A DNA stretch of 64,000 nt from CATQHW01 sp965215345. Its GTDB lineage: Bacteria > Spirochaetota > Spirochaetia > SZUA-6 > Bin103. The stretch's first letter is position 1, and each line of letters opens with the position of its first letter. The notes under the pieces are model-generated. The model was not told the origin of the DNA. It ran no database searches and saw only the letters and a list, made by a program, of their open reading frames with translations. Location of the stretch: contig CBDCDL010000001.1 of assembly GCA_965215345.1 (NCBI GenBank), positions 806,001-870,000 of the forward strand, written 5' to 3'. Position numbers and translations under genes: made by a program. Shown piece after piece: positions 9,501-20,121 of this stretch.

Positions 9501-9896
9501 ACGTTGCCCTGGGGGCTCGTCCGTGACGCTATCACGGCATCCACGGCGAGCCGCTGGCTGCGGCTGACAGCCGGCGGCAGCTCGATCGACTGCGCCTATG
9601 AAGCCGCCGGAAGCCTGGTGCTGGAGCGCCCCGACGAATCGGAACGGTACTCGGTCAAGCCTGACTCCGGCGGCGCCGTCCTCGAGGTGGATCAGATCCA
9701 GAACCTGGCCGATCTGGCTTCGCGCCTGTTGGAGGCGAGCGCGGGCGCCGAACTGCGCTTCCACGTGCGCGTGGTCCTTGACGGCGATCTTTCCCTGGAC
9801 GACCGAACCGCCCTCGACGAATTGCTCGCCGAGGTGGCGGACGACCTCAGGATCACGCTCGATCCGGAGGATCGTGGAGCGAGCGGCCGGTCGTAG
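6558..9896 (+). CDS. DUF499-type large P-loop ATPase
   Basis: A 1,112-aa ATPase of the DUF499 type, known mainly as a partner of DUF1156 methylases in predicted defence islands. The Walker A motif is GGGKTHT at 90-96, preceded by the family hallmark FTLTYPTHALRELVKDVAGR. Walker B is LGTLILVDEVLMYAR near residue 215. The C-terminal half is long, charged and without recognisable motifs except a late beta-rich region around 1,050-1,100. The start is taken at ATG 6558; a GTG immediately before it (6555) is in frame and equally possible. It stands 129 nt downstream of the methyltransferase with no promoter I could identify. It probably couples ATP hydrolysis to DNA recognition or translocation; the exact role is not known for the family. 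Confidence 0.85.
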   Translation: MAKQKRLKPWHQVVRLKEELRSGELALAEFAADLHEVTQAQGRRPIYEDPEQFFTLTYPTHALRELVKDVAGRLAGHSDKAVRQLELTYGGGKTHTLITLYHLFRDPAALPDLPAVQEFGEHVGADLPRALPVALCFDKIDVERGLDGVRAPDGETRTLRHPWSMLAFQLAGVAGLRAIHADGRDEERETPPAEPLLVELIERPQRQGLGTLILVDEVLMYAREKAGMDPVWRDRITDFFQYLTQAVAKVDRAAMVASLLATDPGKQQGELGQLLITGLFDVFRRQREEGVLPVGKEDVTEVLCRRFFEPDSVRDRSSFRSHVIGVVRGLAKLDDATAREGAAAEQRFCDSFPFHPDLTDVFYSRWTQLAGFQRTRGILRTLATALREAEQWDVSPLVGPAALLSAPGAPPVSDAVRELTNVATAVGGAADGNRTDWAPLLETELERARQIQDELPALRDGREAEQAVIAVFLHSQPIGHKAYTPELVLLAGSCGPDAIELEKGLRRWREISWFLDDADAGGDDATAQSLPQSWRLGNRPNLRQMHDEACAQRVGADAVVARLEEAIRGTKSLIQDATALEVGVHLLPAAPRDVRDDGSFRYAVLGPDTVSESGKPSSVAKRFLDETTGPARPRVHRNAVVLAVPSRDGLEAARAAVRALLGWEEVQAQLRGHEVDTVQAERLRRRLQEARGRVPEAVRHAYAVVVTVNERNAVHAFRLAASGRPLFTEIKNDDRSRIKETPVDAGALLPGGPYDLWSEDEDARFVKDLAGAFARYPRLPKVLNPNVLLDTVLQGVRRGLLVARLVRPDGSLRTWWREAVDTTARDDPQLEVVLPEHAELSVLSDVLLEPGVLPGLWTGPGAVPAVTLSDVEAYFGGDRVVHVPKDGYDEPYAIPRCARETVRDAVERAVRQGTVWLTSGPASVWKEPVPYGALDANAILHPPPEPIAPQDLVEATLPGAWTDGRTNGFALAQALSQSRGTTLPWGLVRDAITASTASRWLRLTAGGSSIDCAYEAAGSLVLERPDESERYSVKPDSGGAVLEVDQIQNLADLASRLLEASAGAELRFHVRVVLDGDLSLDDRTALDELLAEVADDLRITLDPEDRGASGRS

Positions 9897-10018
9897 CGGA
9901 CCCTGAATCGCGGCACGGAGGTACGTACCGCTCAGGAACCCCTCGTCGAACGCGTCACCCGCGACAGATCGATGTGGAGCTGCATCGTGGCAGCGAAGCT
10001 GATATATTTCGACTCATT

Positions 10019-11173
10019 ATGGCAATGGTGCCGCGATTCTTCGAGTATTCCGGTGGGAGTTGCTTTCTCTTCGGGCCGCGCGGCACCGGCAAGTCGACGT
10101 GGCTGGGAGTCAAGTACCCGCACGCCGCCTGGATCGACCTGCTCGATGCCGAAGTCGAACGCACCTACTCCGTCCGGCCGGAACGGCTGAAGGAATTCGT
10201 CACCGCGAACGCCGATCGGCAGACCATCGTCATCGACGAGATCCAGCGCGTGCCCCAGCTCCTGCCGCTGGTCCATCAGCAGATGGAGCGCGACCCGTCG
10301 ATCCGGTTCGTGCTGACCGGCTCCAGCGCGCGGAAGCTGCGGCGGTCGGGCGTCGATCTGCTGGCCGGCCGGGCGGTGCTGTGCGCGATGCATCCGTTCA
10401 TGGCCGCCGAGCTGGGCGAACGGTTCGACCTCGATCGGAGCCTGGAGTCGGGCATGGTGCCGCTCGTGCTGATGGCGGATGCGCCTGATCGGACGCTGCG
10501 GGGTTATATCGATCTGTACCTGCAGCAGGAAGTGAAGGCCGAAGGGCTGGTCCGCCGGCTCGACGACTTCAGCCGATTTCTGGAGGTCGCGTCGTTCTCC
10601 CACGCGCAGGTCCTGAACGTCGCGGAGATCGCGCGTGAGTGCGTCGCCACACGCAACACGGTGGAGTCCTATCTCGGGATTCTCGAAGATCTGCTGATCG
10701 CGATGCGGCTTCCGGTGTTCCGGCGGCGGGCCAAGCGCGCCCTCGTCGCACACGCGAAGTTCTACTTCTTCGATTGCGGCGTGTTCCGCTCGCTGCGGCC
10801 CGCCGGGCCCCTCGACGTGCGGGAAGAGATCGCCGGCCCGGCGCTCGAAGGGCTGGTCCTGCAGCATCTGCGCGCCTGGATCGACTACGGTGCGGCCGAC
10901 TACCGGATCTCCTTCTGGCGCACCAGGGGCGGCTCGGAAGTCGACTTCGTGCTGTACGGCGCCGCCGGGTTCCATGCGATCGAGGTCAGGAACAGCCGCT
11001 CGCTGCGCCCGCGCGACCTCCGGGGCATCAAGACGTTCGGCCGGGACTACCCGGAAGCATCGCTGCTCCTCCTGTACCGGGGCGAGGAGACCCTGGAGCG
11101 CGACGGCGTGCGGTGCATGCCGGTTGACCGCTTTCTGAGCGAGCTTGTTCCGGGGCGGGAACTGCCCCGCTGA
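10019..11173 (+). CDS. AAA_14 / DUF4143 family ATPase
   Basis: Cytoplasmic ATPase of 384 aa with the layout AAA_14 then DUF4143. Walker A is FGPRGTGKST about residue 19, Walker B is IVIDEIQRVP, and sensor-1 is FVLTGSSARKLRR. The C-terminal domain contains FFDCGVFRSL and RTRGGSEVDFVLYG...AIEVRNSR, matching DUF4143, which often carries a PD-(D/E)XK-like fold (E-V-D and E-V-R/K positions). Here the last motif reads IEVRNS where many members have IEVKNS/S, so nuclease activity is doubtful. The chosen start gives MAMVPRFFEYSGG, the usual family beginning; a GTG at 9974 would add 15 residues. These ATPases are scattered in bacterial and archaeal genomes and are frequently horizontally transferred; cellular role unknown. 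Confidence 0.88.
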   Translation: MAMVPRFFEYSGGSCFLFGPRGTGKSTWLGVKYPHAAWIDLLDAEVERTYSVRPERLKEFVTANADRQTIVIDEIQRVPQLLPLVHQQMERDPSIRFVLTGSSARKLRRSGVDLLAGRAVLCAMHPFMAAELGERFDLDRSLESGMVPLVLMADAPDRTLRGYIDLYLQQEVKAEGLVRRLDDFSRFLEVASFSHAQVLNVAEIARECVATRNTVESYLGILEDLLIAMRLPVFRRRAKRALVAHAKFYFFDCGVFRSLRPAGPLDVREEIAGPALEGLVLQHLRAWIDYGAADYRISFWRTRGGSEVDFVLYGAAGFHAIEVRNSRSLRPRDLRGIKTFGRDYPEASLLLLYRGEETLERDGVRCMPVDRFLSELVPGRELPR

Positions 11174-11180
11174 TCGAGGA

Positions 11181-12440
11181 TTACACGGCTCCGGCGGAGC
11201 CGGCGTAGATGGTGAGGCGAAGTTCGTCTCCGAACAGCTCGTAGACCGGGCGCTTTCCGGACAGTTTCGCGCTTCGTGCCAGGATGGCCGGCACGCCTTC
11301 GCCGCGCCGGTCCATCAGGGTCAGTCGCGGCGTTTCCAGCCCTTCGGGGATCGGACAGCGATCCAGCAGGTTGGTGATGACGGGGTTTCTCGCCTGCTGC
11401 TTGTAGGGAAGGTCGGCGACGGTCATGCCGTTCATCAGCATGCCGGGCGAGCACAGCTCGATGCGATCGGAGAACATGCGCAGGCGTATCTTGGCGCCGC
11501 GAATCGAGTAGTCGCGATGCGCCACCGCGTTTACCACCGCCTCGAAGATGGCTGCCGGGTCGTACTGCGGCCAGTCGCGCCGGCCCATCGCCTTGGATGC
11601 CTCGACCCGCTGATTGCGGGCGACGAAACGGCAGGCATAGGCGATCTGCTCGTCGAGGGGACCATCGATGTCCTTCGCGTCGAGTTGATATCGCCGCTCA
11701 TCCAGCGCCTCGCCGATGGTAGCGCCGCGATAGGCAACCGCCTGGATGAACGCGTGCGGCATCCATCGCTGCGGGAATCGGCTGCCCAGCAGGATGCCGG
11801 CCACGGTAGGTCGCTGGCCGCCCGACTCATCCTGCGCCACCATGTCCAGCTTCAGCAGCGCGGTGGCTCGATCGTCGTCGCTGATTTCGCCTCGAAAGCG
11901 GTCCACCAAGCGCGGGTCCAGGTCATCCACGGATGCGTCCGCAATCGCCTGGCCACCGAAGTCGCGCATGCGTGACCCGCTGCGCAACTCGAACAGTCGC
12001 GCCAGGTAATCGGGCTCCATCTGACGCTTCGAGCTGCCGATCCGGCGCAGGTACCCGCCGGGGCTCTTGTGAACGGACACACCGCGGAGGACGTCGATGC
12101 GCAGCACGGCAACGGGAGCGGCATCGGGTCCGGGCAACCTCACCTTGCTGATGTCCGCGACGAGCGGGGGAGTGATCGAATCCTGCATCGTGTCCGCGAC
12201 GAGGCGCTCCGCGGCGTCCAGATGAGTACGCGGAATGCCGGTGACGTGGCGCGTCCTGTCTGCTACGCCCAGCACCAGCGTGCCGCCATTCGCGTTGGCA
12301 AGCGCGGCAAGTTCGTCGGCCAACTGATCGCGTCGAGGCCCCGTGATGCGACCGTGGAAGACCGTCAGCTCCTTCAGTTCCAGCGTGCTGTCCTCGCCCA
12401 GGCGGATCCGGTCTGCGAGCTGCTCAGGTTCGTCAGTCAT
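11181..12440 (-). CDS. Schlafen AlbA_2 domain protein with C-terminal HATPase_c_4
   Basis: Putative nucleic-acid-binding regulator or helicase-like ATP-binding protein of 419 aa. The N-terminal AlbA_2 (Schlafen-type) domain is recognised from STLELKEL followed by LAALANANGGTLVLGVAD. The C-terminal half has the HATPase_c_4-like pattern IFEAVVNAVAHRDYS, then FSDRIELCSPGMLMNGM. The start is ATG 12440 (MTDEPEQLADRIRLGED); the frame continues upstream to 12509 but only through the divergent intergenic space. It is convergent with the AAA_14 gene (7 nt gap) and divergent from the mrfA-like gene. Function of this family is not established; members occur next to toxin, defence and repair genes. Confidence 0.85.
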   Translation of the reverse strand: MTDEPEQLADRIRLGEDSTLELKELTVFHGRITGPRRDQLADELAALANANGGTLVLGVADRTRHVTGIPRTHLDAAERLVADTMQDSITPPLVADISKVRLPGPDAAPVAVLRIDVLRGVSVHKSPGGYLRRIGSSKRQMEPDYLARLFELRSGSRMRDFGGQAIADASVDDLDPRLVDRFRGEISDDDRATALLKLDMVAQDESGGQRPTVAGILLGSRFPQRWMPHAFIQAVAYRGATIGEALDERRYQLDAKDIDGPLDEQIAYACRFVARNQRVEASKAMGRRDWPQYDPAAIFEAVVNAVAHRDYSIRGAKIRLRMFSDRIELCSPGMLMNGMTVADLPYKQQARNPVITNLLDRCPIPEGLETPRLTLMDRRGEGVPAILARSAKLSGKRPVYELFGDELRLTIYAGSAGAV

Positions 12441-12523
12441 GGCTGCGCTGCCGCCATCGACGATCCGGCAAGGCGACAATGCCCAGCCTGTCGCGACGTG
12501 TCCCGGCATGCGAGTGCTTTGTC

Positions 12524-14967
<2,444 letters not shown>

Positions 14968-14971
<4 letters not shown>

Positions 14972-16143
14972 CCACGGGATCGGCTACCGGATCGCTGCGC
15001 GACTCGATCCGCCGGCGGCTGGACTACCTGCGCGCGGGCGGCGGGGAGCTCCCGCCCTTCGCGCCTGACGACCACGACGACGGCTGCCTGCCCGAACGCC
15101 TGGGCGCCGACTGGCAGCGGCTGGCGCCGTACGTGCATCGCCGGGTGGCGATCGTCCCCTCGCCGCTCACGGACCGACCTCGGTTGCTGCCGGAGTCGGT
15201 GCCGATCGAGCGCTGCGCCTTCTTCGACACGGAGACCACGGGGCTGGCCGGCGCCGGGGCGGTCATCTTCCTGTTCGGGATCGCCACGGTGCGGGGCGAC
15301 CGCATGGTGGTGGAGCAGGTGTTCCTGGAGGACTTTCCGGGGGAGACCGCGTTCCTGGAGCACGTCGAACGCCTGCTGGCCGGGCGCCGGCTGTTCGTGT
15401 CGTTCAACGGCAAGGCGTTCGACAAGACCATCCTGACGGCGCGGTTCCTGATGGACGGGCGCAGCCTGAACATGCCGGAGCACCTGGACCTGCTGTACCC
15501 GTCGCGCCGCCTGTGGGCGTCGATCACCGTCGATTGCCGGCTCAAGACCCTGGAGGAAGAGATCCTGGGCATCGACCGGGGCGAGGACATCGACGGGTTC
15601 GAGGTGCCCGACATCTACTTCGAGTTCCTCAGAACCGGCAAGCCGGGACGGCTGCCGGTCGTGTTCGATCACAATCACAACGATGTCGTGACTCTCGCGC
15701 AGCTTCTGGCGACGATCGATCGGGCGTTGGCCGGGGACGACACGGTCCCGGTGGACCCGCGCGGCGTCGGCCACCTGCTGCTGGCCCAGGGGGATCCGTG
15801 CGGACTTGACCATCTGCGCCGCGGATACGTGGACGGGCAGCTTCCCTGCGGCACCGCGCTGGGCGGGGAGTTGAAGCGCGCCGGCGCCTGGACCGAGGCG
15901 GTCGAGCTGTGGCGCGACATGGCCGAGCGGCACCGCGACCGCGGGGCGGCAGTCGAGCTGGCCAAGTACTACGAGCACCGGGCGAAGGACTACGACGCCG
16001 CGCTCGACTGCGTGCGGCCGTTCTTCGGCGGCGTCAGGAACGGGGCGAGCGGGCTCCATGACGACATGCTGCGCCGGGTGGCCCGCCTGCGCCGCAAGCG
16101 TGCGGCGGCGACGGCCGTTCACGCCGACGGTGACCGCGCGTGA
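14968..16143 (+). CDS. mrfB: MrfB-like RNase H-fold 3'-5' exonuclease
   Basis: Predicted DEDD exonuclease of 391 aa matching the YprB/MrfB layout: an RNase H-like domain followed by TPR-like helices. Acidic residues of Exo I are in FFDTETTGLAG (D87, E89); Exo II is VSFNGKAFDKTIL; the third acidic position is FDHNHNDVVTLAQLL. The C-terminal helices AGAWTEAVELWRDMAE and YEHRAKDYDAALD look like tetratricopeptide repeats. The ATG overlaps the helicase stop, and the stop overlaps the next start (GTGA at 16140-16143), giving a three-gene coupled unit. In Bacillus the pair excises mitomycin adducts; function here is by family. Confidence 0.85.
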
Positions 16144-17423
16144 GCGACCTCCTGCCCGTGAACGTGGGCGATCTGCTGCACTGCCGCGGCGTCGAGTCCG
16201 CCCGCGTCGAGTTCAAGGCCGGCTGGGATCAGGCGACCACCGGCGTCCAGGTGGTAAAGACCGTCTGTGCGTTCGCGAACGACCCGCACAACCTCAACGG
16301 CGGGTACGTCGTGATCGGTGTCGGCGAGCGGTCGGGACGCGCCGTGTTGCCGCCGCGCGGATTGTCGGCATCCGAGGTTGCGGCGGCGCAGAAATGGATC
16401 CGCGGCAACTGCAATCGCATCGATCCCGCGTACCAGCCCGTGATGTCACCCGCAGTGGTCGACGGCCGCACCATCCTGGTGCTCTGGGTGCCGGCGAGCG
16501 AGACCAAACCCCATCAGGCGCCCGACGGTAGCGGCGGCCCTGCGAAGTTCTGGATACGGCTGGGAGCCGAGACCGTGGACGCGCGGGCCAACGGCATGCT
16601 GAAGTCGCTGCTGGAGCAGACCGCTCGGGTGCCATGGGACGACCGGCGGGCGTCGCAGGCACGCGTCGAGGACGTGCGCGAGGCGAAAGTGCGGGAGTAC
16701 CTCCACGACGTGCGGAGTGGCCTGCTGACGGACGTCGAAGCGGTCCAGGTCTATCGCCGCATGCGGCTCACCGCTCGTGCCAACGATCACGAACTGCCGC
16801 GCAACGTGGCGATCCTGTTCTTTGCCGATGACCCGGCAGAGTGGTTTCCAGGCGCCCGGATCGACGTGGTCGAGTTCCCCGACGGGCCGGCGGGAGACGT
16901 GCTGCACGAGCGCATATTCCGCGGCGGTCTTGCCGACCAGGTTCGTGACGCCCTCCACTATCTCGAGGGGCTGGTGCCGACGCACATCAGAAAGGAGCCC
17001 GATCGCATCCGGGCGCGCGTGTGGGCCGACTATCCGATGCGCGCACTCCGCGAGACGCTGGTCAACGCGGTCTATCACCGCAGCTATCAGCCTGACACTC
17101 CCGAACCGACGAAGGTCTATCGGTATCCCGATCGGATCGAGATCACCAGCTATCCCGGACCGGTGCCGGGAATCGAACGCGACCATCTGCGCGCGGGCGC
17201 CACGGTCCCCTCGGCGCCTGCGCGCAATCGCCGCATCGGCGAGTTTCTCAAGGAGTTGGACCTGGCCGAGGCACGCCTGACCGGCCTTCCCAGGATATTC
17301 CAGGCGATGGAGCAGAACGGATCACTGCCGCCCCGATTCGATTTCGACGACGGACGGACCTATTTCCGCGCCACCCTGTTCCGGGCGCCCCGGCCGCCGC
17401 GTGCCGGCGAGGATCAGCGGTAG
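16140..17423 (+). CDS. Second Schlafen AlbA_2 domain protein, coupled to mrfB
   Basis: A 427-aa protein with an N-terminal AlbA_2 domain (SARVEFKAGWD, then NLNGGYVVIGVGE) and a C-terminal helicase-like/HATPase_c_4 region (ALRETLVNAVYHRSYQ, YPDRIEITSYPGPVPGI). The start is GTG 16140, overlapping the mrfB stop by 4 nt. It resembles the protein at 11181-12440 only in domain plan; the sequences are clearly different and the insertion after AlbA_2 differs. Coupling to mrfAB suggests a role in the same repair or defence process, but I know of no such third component. The gene is convergent with the GNAT gene, overlapping it by 10 nt. Confidence 0.83.
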   Translation: MSDLLPVNVGDLLHCRGVESARVEFKAGWDQATTGVQVVKTVCAFANDPHNLNGGYVVIGVGERSGRAVLPPRGLSASEVAAAQKWIRGNCNRIDPAYQPVMSPAVVDGRTILVLWVPASETKPHQAPDGSGGPAKFWIRLGAETVDARANGMLKSLLEQTARVPWDDRRASQARVEDVREAKVREYLHDVRSGLLTDVEAVQVYRRMRLTARANDHELPRNVAILFFADDPAEWFPGARIDVVEFPDGPAGDVLHERIFRGGLADQVRDALHYLEGLVPTHIRKEPDRIRARVWADYPMRALRETLVNAVYHRSYQPDTPEPTKVYRYPDRIEITSYPGPVPGIERDHLRAGATVPSAPARNRRIGEFLKELDLAEARLTGLPRIFQAMEQNGSLPPRFDFDDGRTYFRATLFRAPRPPRAGEDQR

Positions 17424-18382
17424 TAACTGATCCGGTAGCCGCCGCGCGACGAGAAGCCGAGCCGCTCGTACAGGCGCAGCGCGGCCACGTTGCCGGCCTT
17501 GACGAACAGGCACGCCTGCTTCTTCTGGTGGAAGATGTCGCGGAGCAGCGCGAGCATCACGGCCGTGCCCAGGCCGGTGCGGCGGCGGTCCGGGATGGTG
17601 AAGACACCGCCGATCTGGTCCACCTGGAAGCCGCGCGTGTTGGTGGCGGCGATGGCGACCGGACATCCGCGGTGCTCCGCCACGTAGACCAGTTCGCCGC
17701 GCAGCGCCCGACGCAGCCGCCTGCGGCAGTCGCCGCGGTTGAACCGTGACGGATCGAGGACGACTTCCTCCAGCTCGTATGCTTCCCGCAGTGCCAGCAG
17801 GCGCTCGGTGTCGCGGACCGTCGCGCGTCGCAGGTCGAGATCGTCGCCGCCGGTGCGCTTGGCCGGCAGCGTTCCCGTGCTCGCCTCGCCGCGATCCAGG
17901 GTCATGAGCACGTGGTCCACGCGCACGCGGGGACGCAGCCGCAGCAGCCGCTCCGCGCGAAGCACGTCGGCAGTCATCCCCATGCAGGAGTGCAGCGTGC
18001 CGGAGGCGTGGATCCTGCCGCGCAGCGCACGGATGTTCTGTTCGTTCCACGGGCGGATGCCGTCCGCGCGCGGCGGATCCCGATCGTCCTCGAATGCCGC
18101 CAGCAGCAGCCCGTCGCGGGCGCGCAGCACGACATCTGCGATCGCTCCGTTCCGGCGCGTCGCGTACAGGCTGAACGGCCTGCCCCGCAGGGGTGACGCG
18201 GACTCGCGCAGGCAGGCGGTGAGCGGCACGTACGCCCACTCGCGGTCGAGAAGACGGTCGAGCACCGCGCGGCGGTGGCGGGGTCCGGCCTCGAACCAGC
18301 CCGTGGCCGTCGTCCGCCGTGCCGTGCGGGCATCCTGCAAGCCCGTCATCTCCTCAGGGGAACGGTCCGCGTCGTCCCACAT
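17414..18382 (-). CDS. GNAT family N-acetyltransferase
   Basis: Predicted acetyl-CoA-dependent N-acetyltransferase of 322 aa. The C-terminal 140 residues carry the GNAT fold: PDRRRTGLGTAVMLALL supplies the R/Q-x-x-G-x-G/A pyrophosphate loop, and NVAALRLYERLGF is the usual helix/strand end. The N-terminal half (about 180 aa) is a divergent region with LFSLYATRRNG-type strands, possibly a second degenerate GNAT lobe. The substrate is unknown. ATG 18382 shares one base with the NagZ-like gene stop (TGATG), so it is the last gene of the lipoyl-transferase/NagZ-like/GNAT operon. The upstream part of the open frame antisense to the hydrolase was excluded. Confidence 0.82.
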   Translation of the reverse strand: MWDDADRSPEEMTGLQDARTARRTTATGWFEAGPRHRRAVLDRLLDREWAYVPLTACLRESASPLRGRPFSLYATRRNGAIADVVLRARDGLLLAAFEDDRDPPRADGIRPWNEQNIRALRGRIHASGTLHSCMGMTADVLRAERLLRLRPRVRVDHVLMTLDRGEASTGTLPAKRTGGDDLDLRRATVRDTERLLALREAYELEEVVLDPSRFNRGDCRRRLRRALRGELVYVAEHRGCPVAIAATNTRGFQVDQIGGVFTIPDRRRTGLGTAVMLALLRDIFHQKKQACLFVKAGNVAALRLYERLGFSSRGGYRISYYR

Positions 18383-20121
18383 CACGGTGACCCGTCCGCC
18401 AATCCGAAGTCGATGGGGAGCCGGCCCTCCGCAGGATAATCGCCGGCCAGGACCGCGAGCCCGGCGCGGTACGAGTCGCGGCTTGCGCCGTACACCGCCA
18501 CCGCCGTCTCCACCCACGGCAGGTCCGCCAGATAGACCGGCGTGAGCGCCGACACGACCAGGACGCGGTCCGCATACGGCGACAGCTCGGCCAGCACCTC
18601 GCCGCTGTTGTAGTTCATCAGCAGAAAGATGATCGCATCGTAGGCGCCGGCGAGGTTGCGCACCGCCTCGCGGTCGCTCGGGCGCGAGGCATGGAACGGG
18701 CTGTACGGGAACCGGTAGGTATCGGCCTGCGGGAACCGCAGCAGGCCTTCCTGCAGGAACTCGTCGCTCTGGCCGACCAGCAACAGCCGCCGGGCCGGAT
18801 CCGGCCGGAACGGGATGTGCGCGCCGCGGATCGCCGTGACGCTGCGCGCCGCGCTGTCCAGGAAGAACTCGGCTGCCCCGGGCGCCGGTACGGCGGACTC
18901 GACGTCGTCGGCCGGGAACAGCGGCACGGCGCCGGGCGAACGGAGTGCGCGCAGCTTCACCGTCAGCACGCGTGCGGCGGCCTCCCGCACGCGCGCGCGG
19001 AACACCGGATCGTCCATTCCTTGCCACAGTACCTGCCAGGTCCGCTCCTGCAGCTCCGGGGTGTGGGAGACCAGGATCAGGTCGTTGCCCGCTCGCATGG
19101 CCTGCTCGGCCGCCGCCGCCGTGTCGAATGTGGTGTTGAGGGCGCCGCGCATCTCGAGGTCGTCGCTGATCACCAGGCCGTCGAAGCCGAGCCGGTCGCG
19201 CAGCAACTCACGCAGGAAGAACGGTGACAGGGAGGCCGGCAAGGCGGGATCGATGATGCGGGGATAGCCGACGTGGGCGTTCATGATCGCCTGCAGGCCT
19301 TCGCGGACCAGCAGGCGGTAGGGCACCAGATCGCGGTCCCAGAGGGTTGCAAGGTCGGCGTCCGCGGTCGGGAAGACTCCATGCGAGTCGCCGGCGGCGC
19401 CTCCGTGCCCGGGGTAGTGCTTGGCGGCGGCAATCACGCCGGCCGAGTCCAGGCCGCGATGGAACGCGACCGCCAGCAACCCGGTCTGCACCGGGTCCGC
19501 GGCGAACGCGCGCGGGCCGATGACCGCGGCGCCGGGGTCGGCATACACGTCGACGGTCGGCGCCAGGTTCATGTTGATGCCGAGCGCGCGCAACTCCAGG
19601 CCGATGAACCGGCCCGTCCGATAGGCGTCGTCGGGAAGCCCGCCGGCGCCGAGCGCGAGGTTGCCGGGCGTCTGCGACGTGAGGTCCTTGACGTGGCGGA
19701 CCCAACCGCCCTCCTGGTCGGTGATGACGAGCAGGGGCACCTGCAGACGGGTGGATCGCGCCGCTTCCTGCATGGCGCCCACGCCGGCGGCCAGCTCCGC
19801 CAGCCCGTCCACGTTGCGGCTGAAGATCTTCACGCTGCCCAGGTGGCGCTGTTCGACCCACGCGCGCAGCTCGTCCGGGAAACCGGTTCCCCGGTAGCCG
19901 AGCGCCAGAGTCTGGCCGAGCAGCTCCGAGTCGCTCATCGCTTCGATCAGGTAGGCGACCTGCTCATCGACCGGAGCGTCCCGCCAGAACCCGGCGGATC
20001 CCACGCACGGCGGCGACTCCTCCGGTCGGCAGACGACCGCCGGGTCGGGCGGCGCCGCGCAGAGGGAAAGCGCAGCCGTCAGCAGCGCCCCGACGGCGGC
20101 CGGCGTGCGTGGCGCCGTCAC
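18382..20121 (-). CDS. Glycoside hydrolase family 3, beta-N-acetylhexosaminidase (NagZ-like), exported
   Basis: 579-aa GH3 enzyme predicted to cleave beta-N-acetylglucosaminides, perhaps from peptidoglycan or chitin oligomers. The GH3 N-acetylhexosaminidase signature is KHYPGHGGAAGDSH, whose His/Asp act in the acid/base loop, and the nucleophile Asp is in VISDDLEMRGAL. The N-terminus has a short signal-like segment (TPAAVGALLTAALSLCAA, with a possible lipobox LSLC), so it is exported or lipid-anchored, unlike cytosolic enterobacterial NagZ. A second C-terminal domain (about residues 400-575) resembles the GH3 C-terminal alpha/beta domain. The start is GTG 20121, overlapping the upstream stop by 4 nt (GTGA). 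Confidence 0.88.
   Translation of the reverse strand: MTAPRTPAAVGALLTAALSLCAAPPDPAVVCRPEESPPCVGSAGFWRDAPVDEQVAYLIEAMSDSELLGQTLALGYRGTGFPDELRAWVEQRHLGSVKIFSRNVDGLAELAAGVGAMQEAARSTRLQVPLLVITDQEGGWVRHVKDLTSQTPGNLALGAGGLPDDAYRTGRFIGLELRALGINMNLAPTVDVYADPGAAVIGPRAFAADPVQTGLLAVAFHRGLDSAGVIAAAKHYPGHGGAAGDSHGVFPTADADLATLWDRDLVPYRLLVREGLQAIMNAHVGYPRIIDPALPASLSPFFLRELLRDRLGFDGLVISDDLEMRGALNTTFDTAAAAEQAMRAGNDLILVSHTPELQERTWQVLWQGMDDPVFRARVREAAARVLTVKLRALRSPGAVPLFPADDVESAVPAPGAAEFFLDSAARSVTAIRGAHIPFRPDPARRLLLVGQSDEFLQEGLLRFPQADTYRFPYSPFHASRPSDREAVRNLAGAYDAIIFLLMNYNSGEVLAELSPYADRVLVVSALTPVYLADLPWVETAVAVYGASRDSYRAGLAVLAGDYPAEGRLPIDFGLADGSP

Noticed and set aside
6456..9764. Very long open frame of 1,102 codons on the minus strand
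   Set aside because: It lies opposite the DUF499 ATPase gene, has Arg/Gln/Val-rich composition typical of antisense high-GC frames, and shows no family motif.
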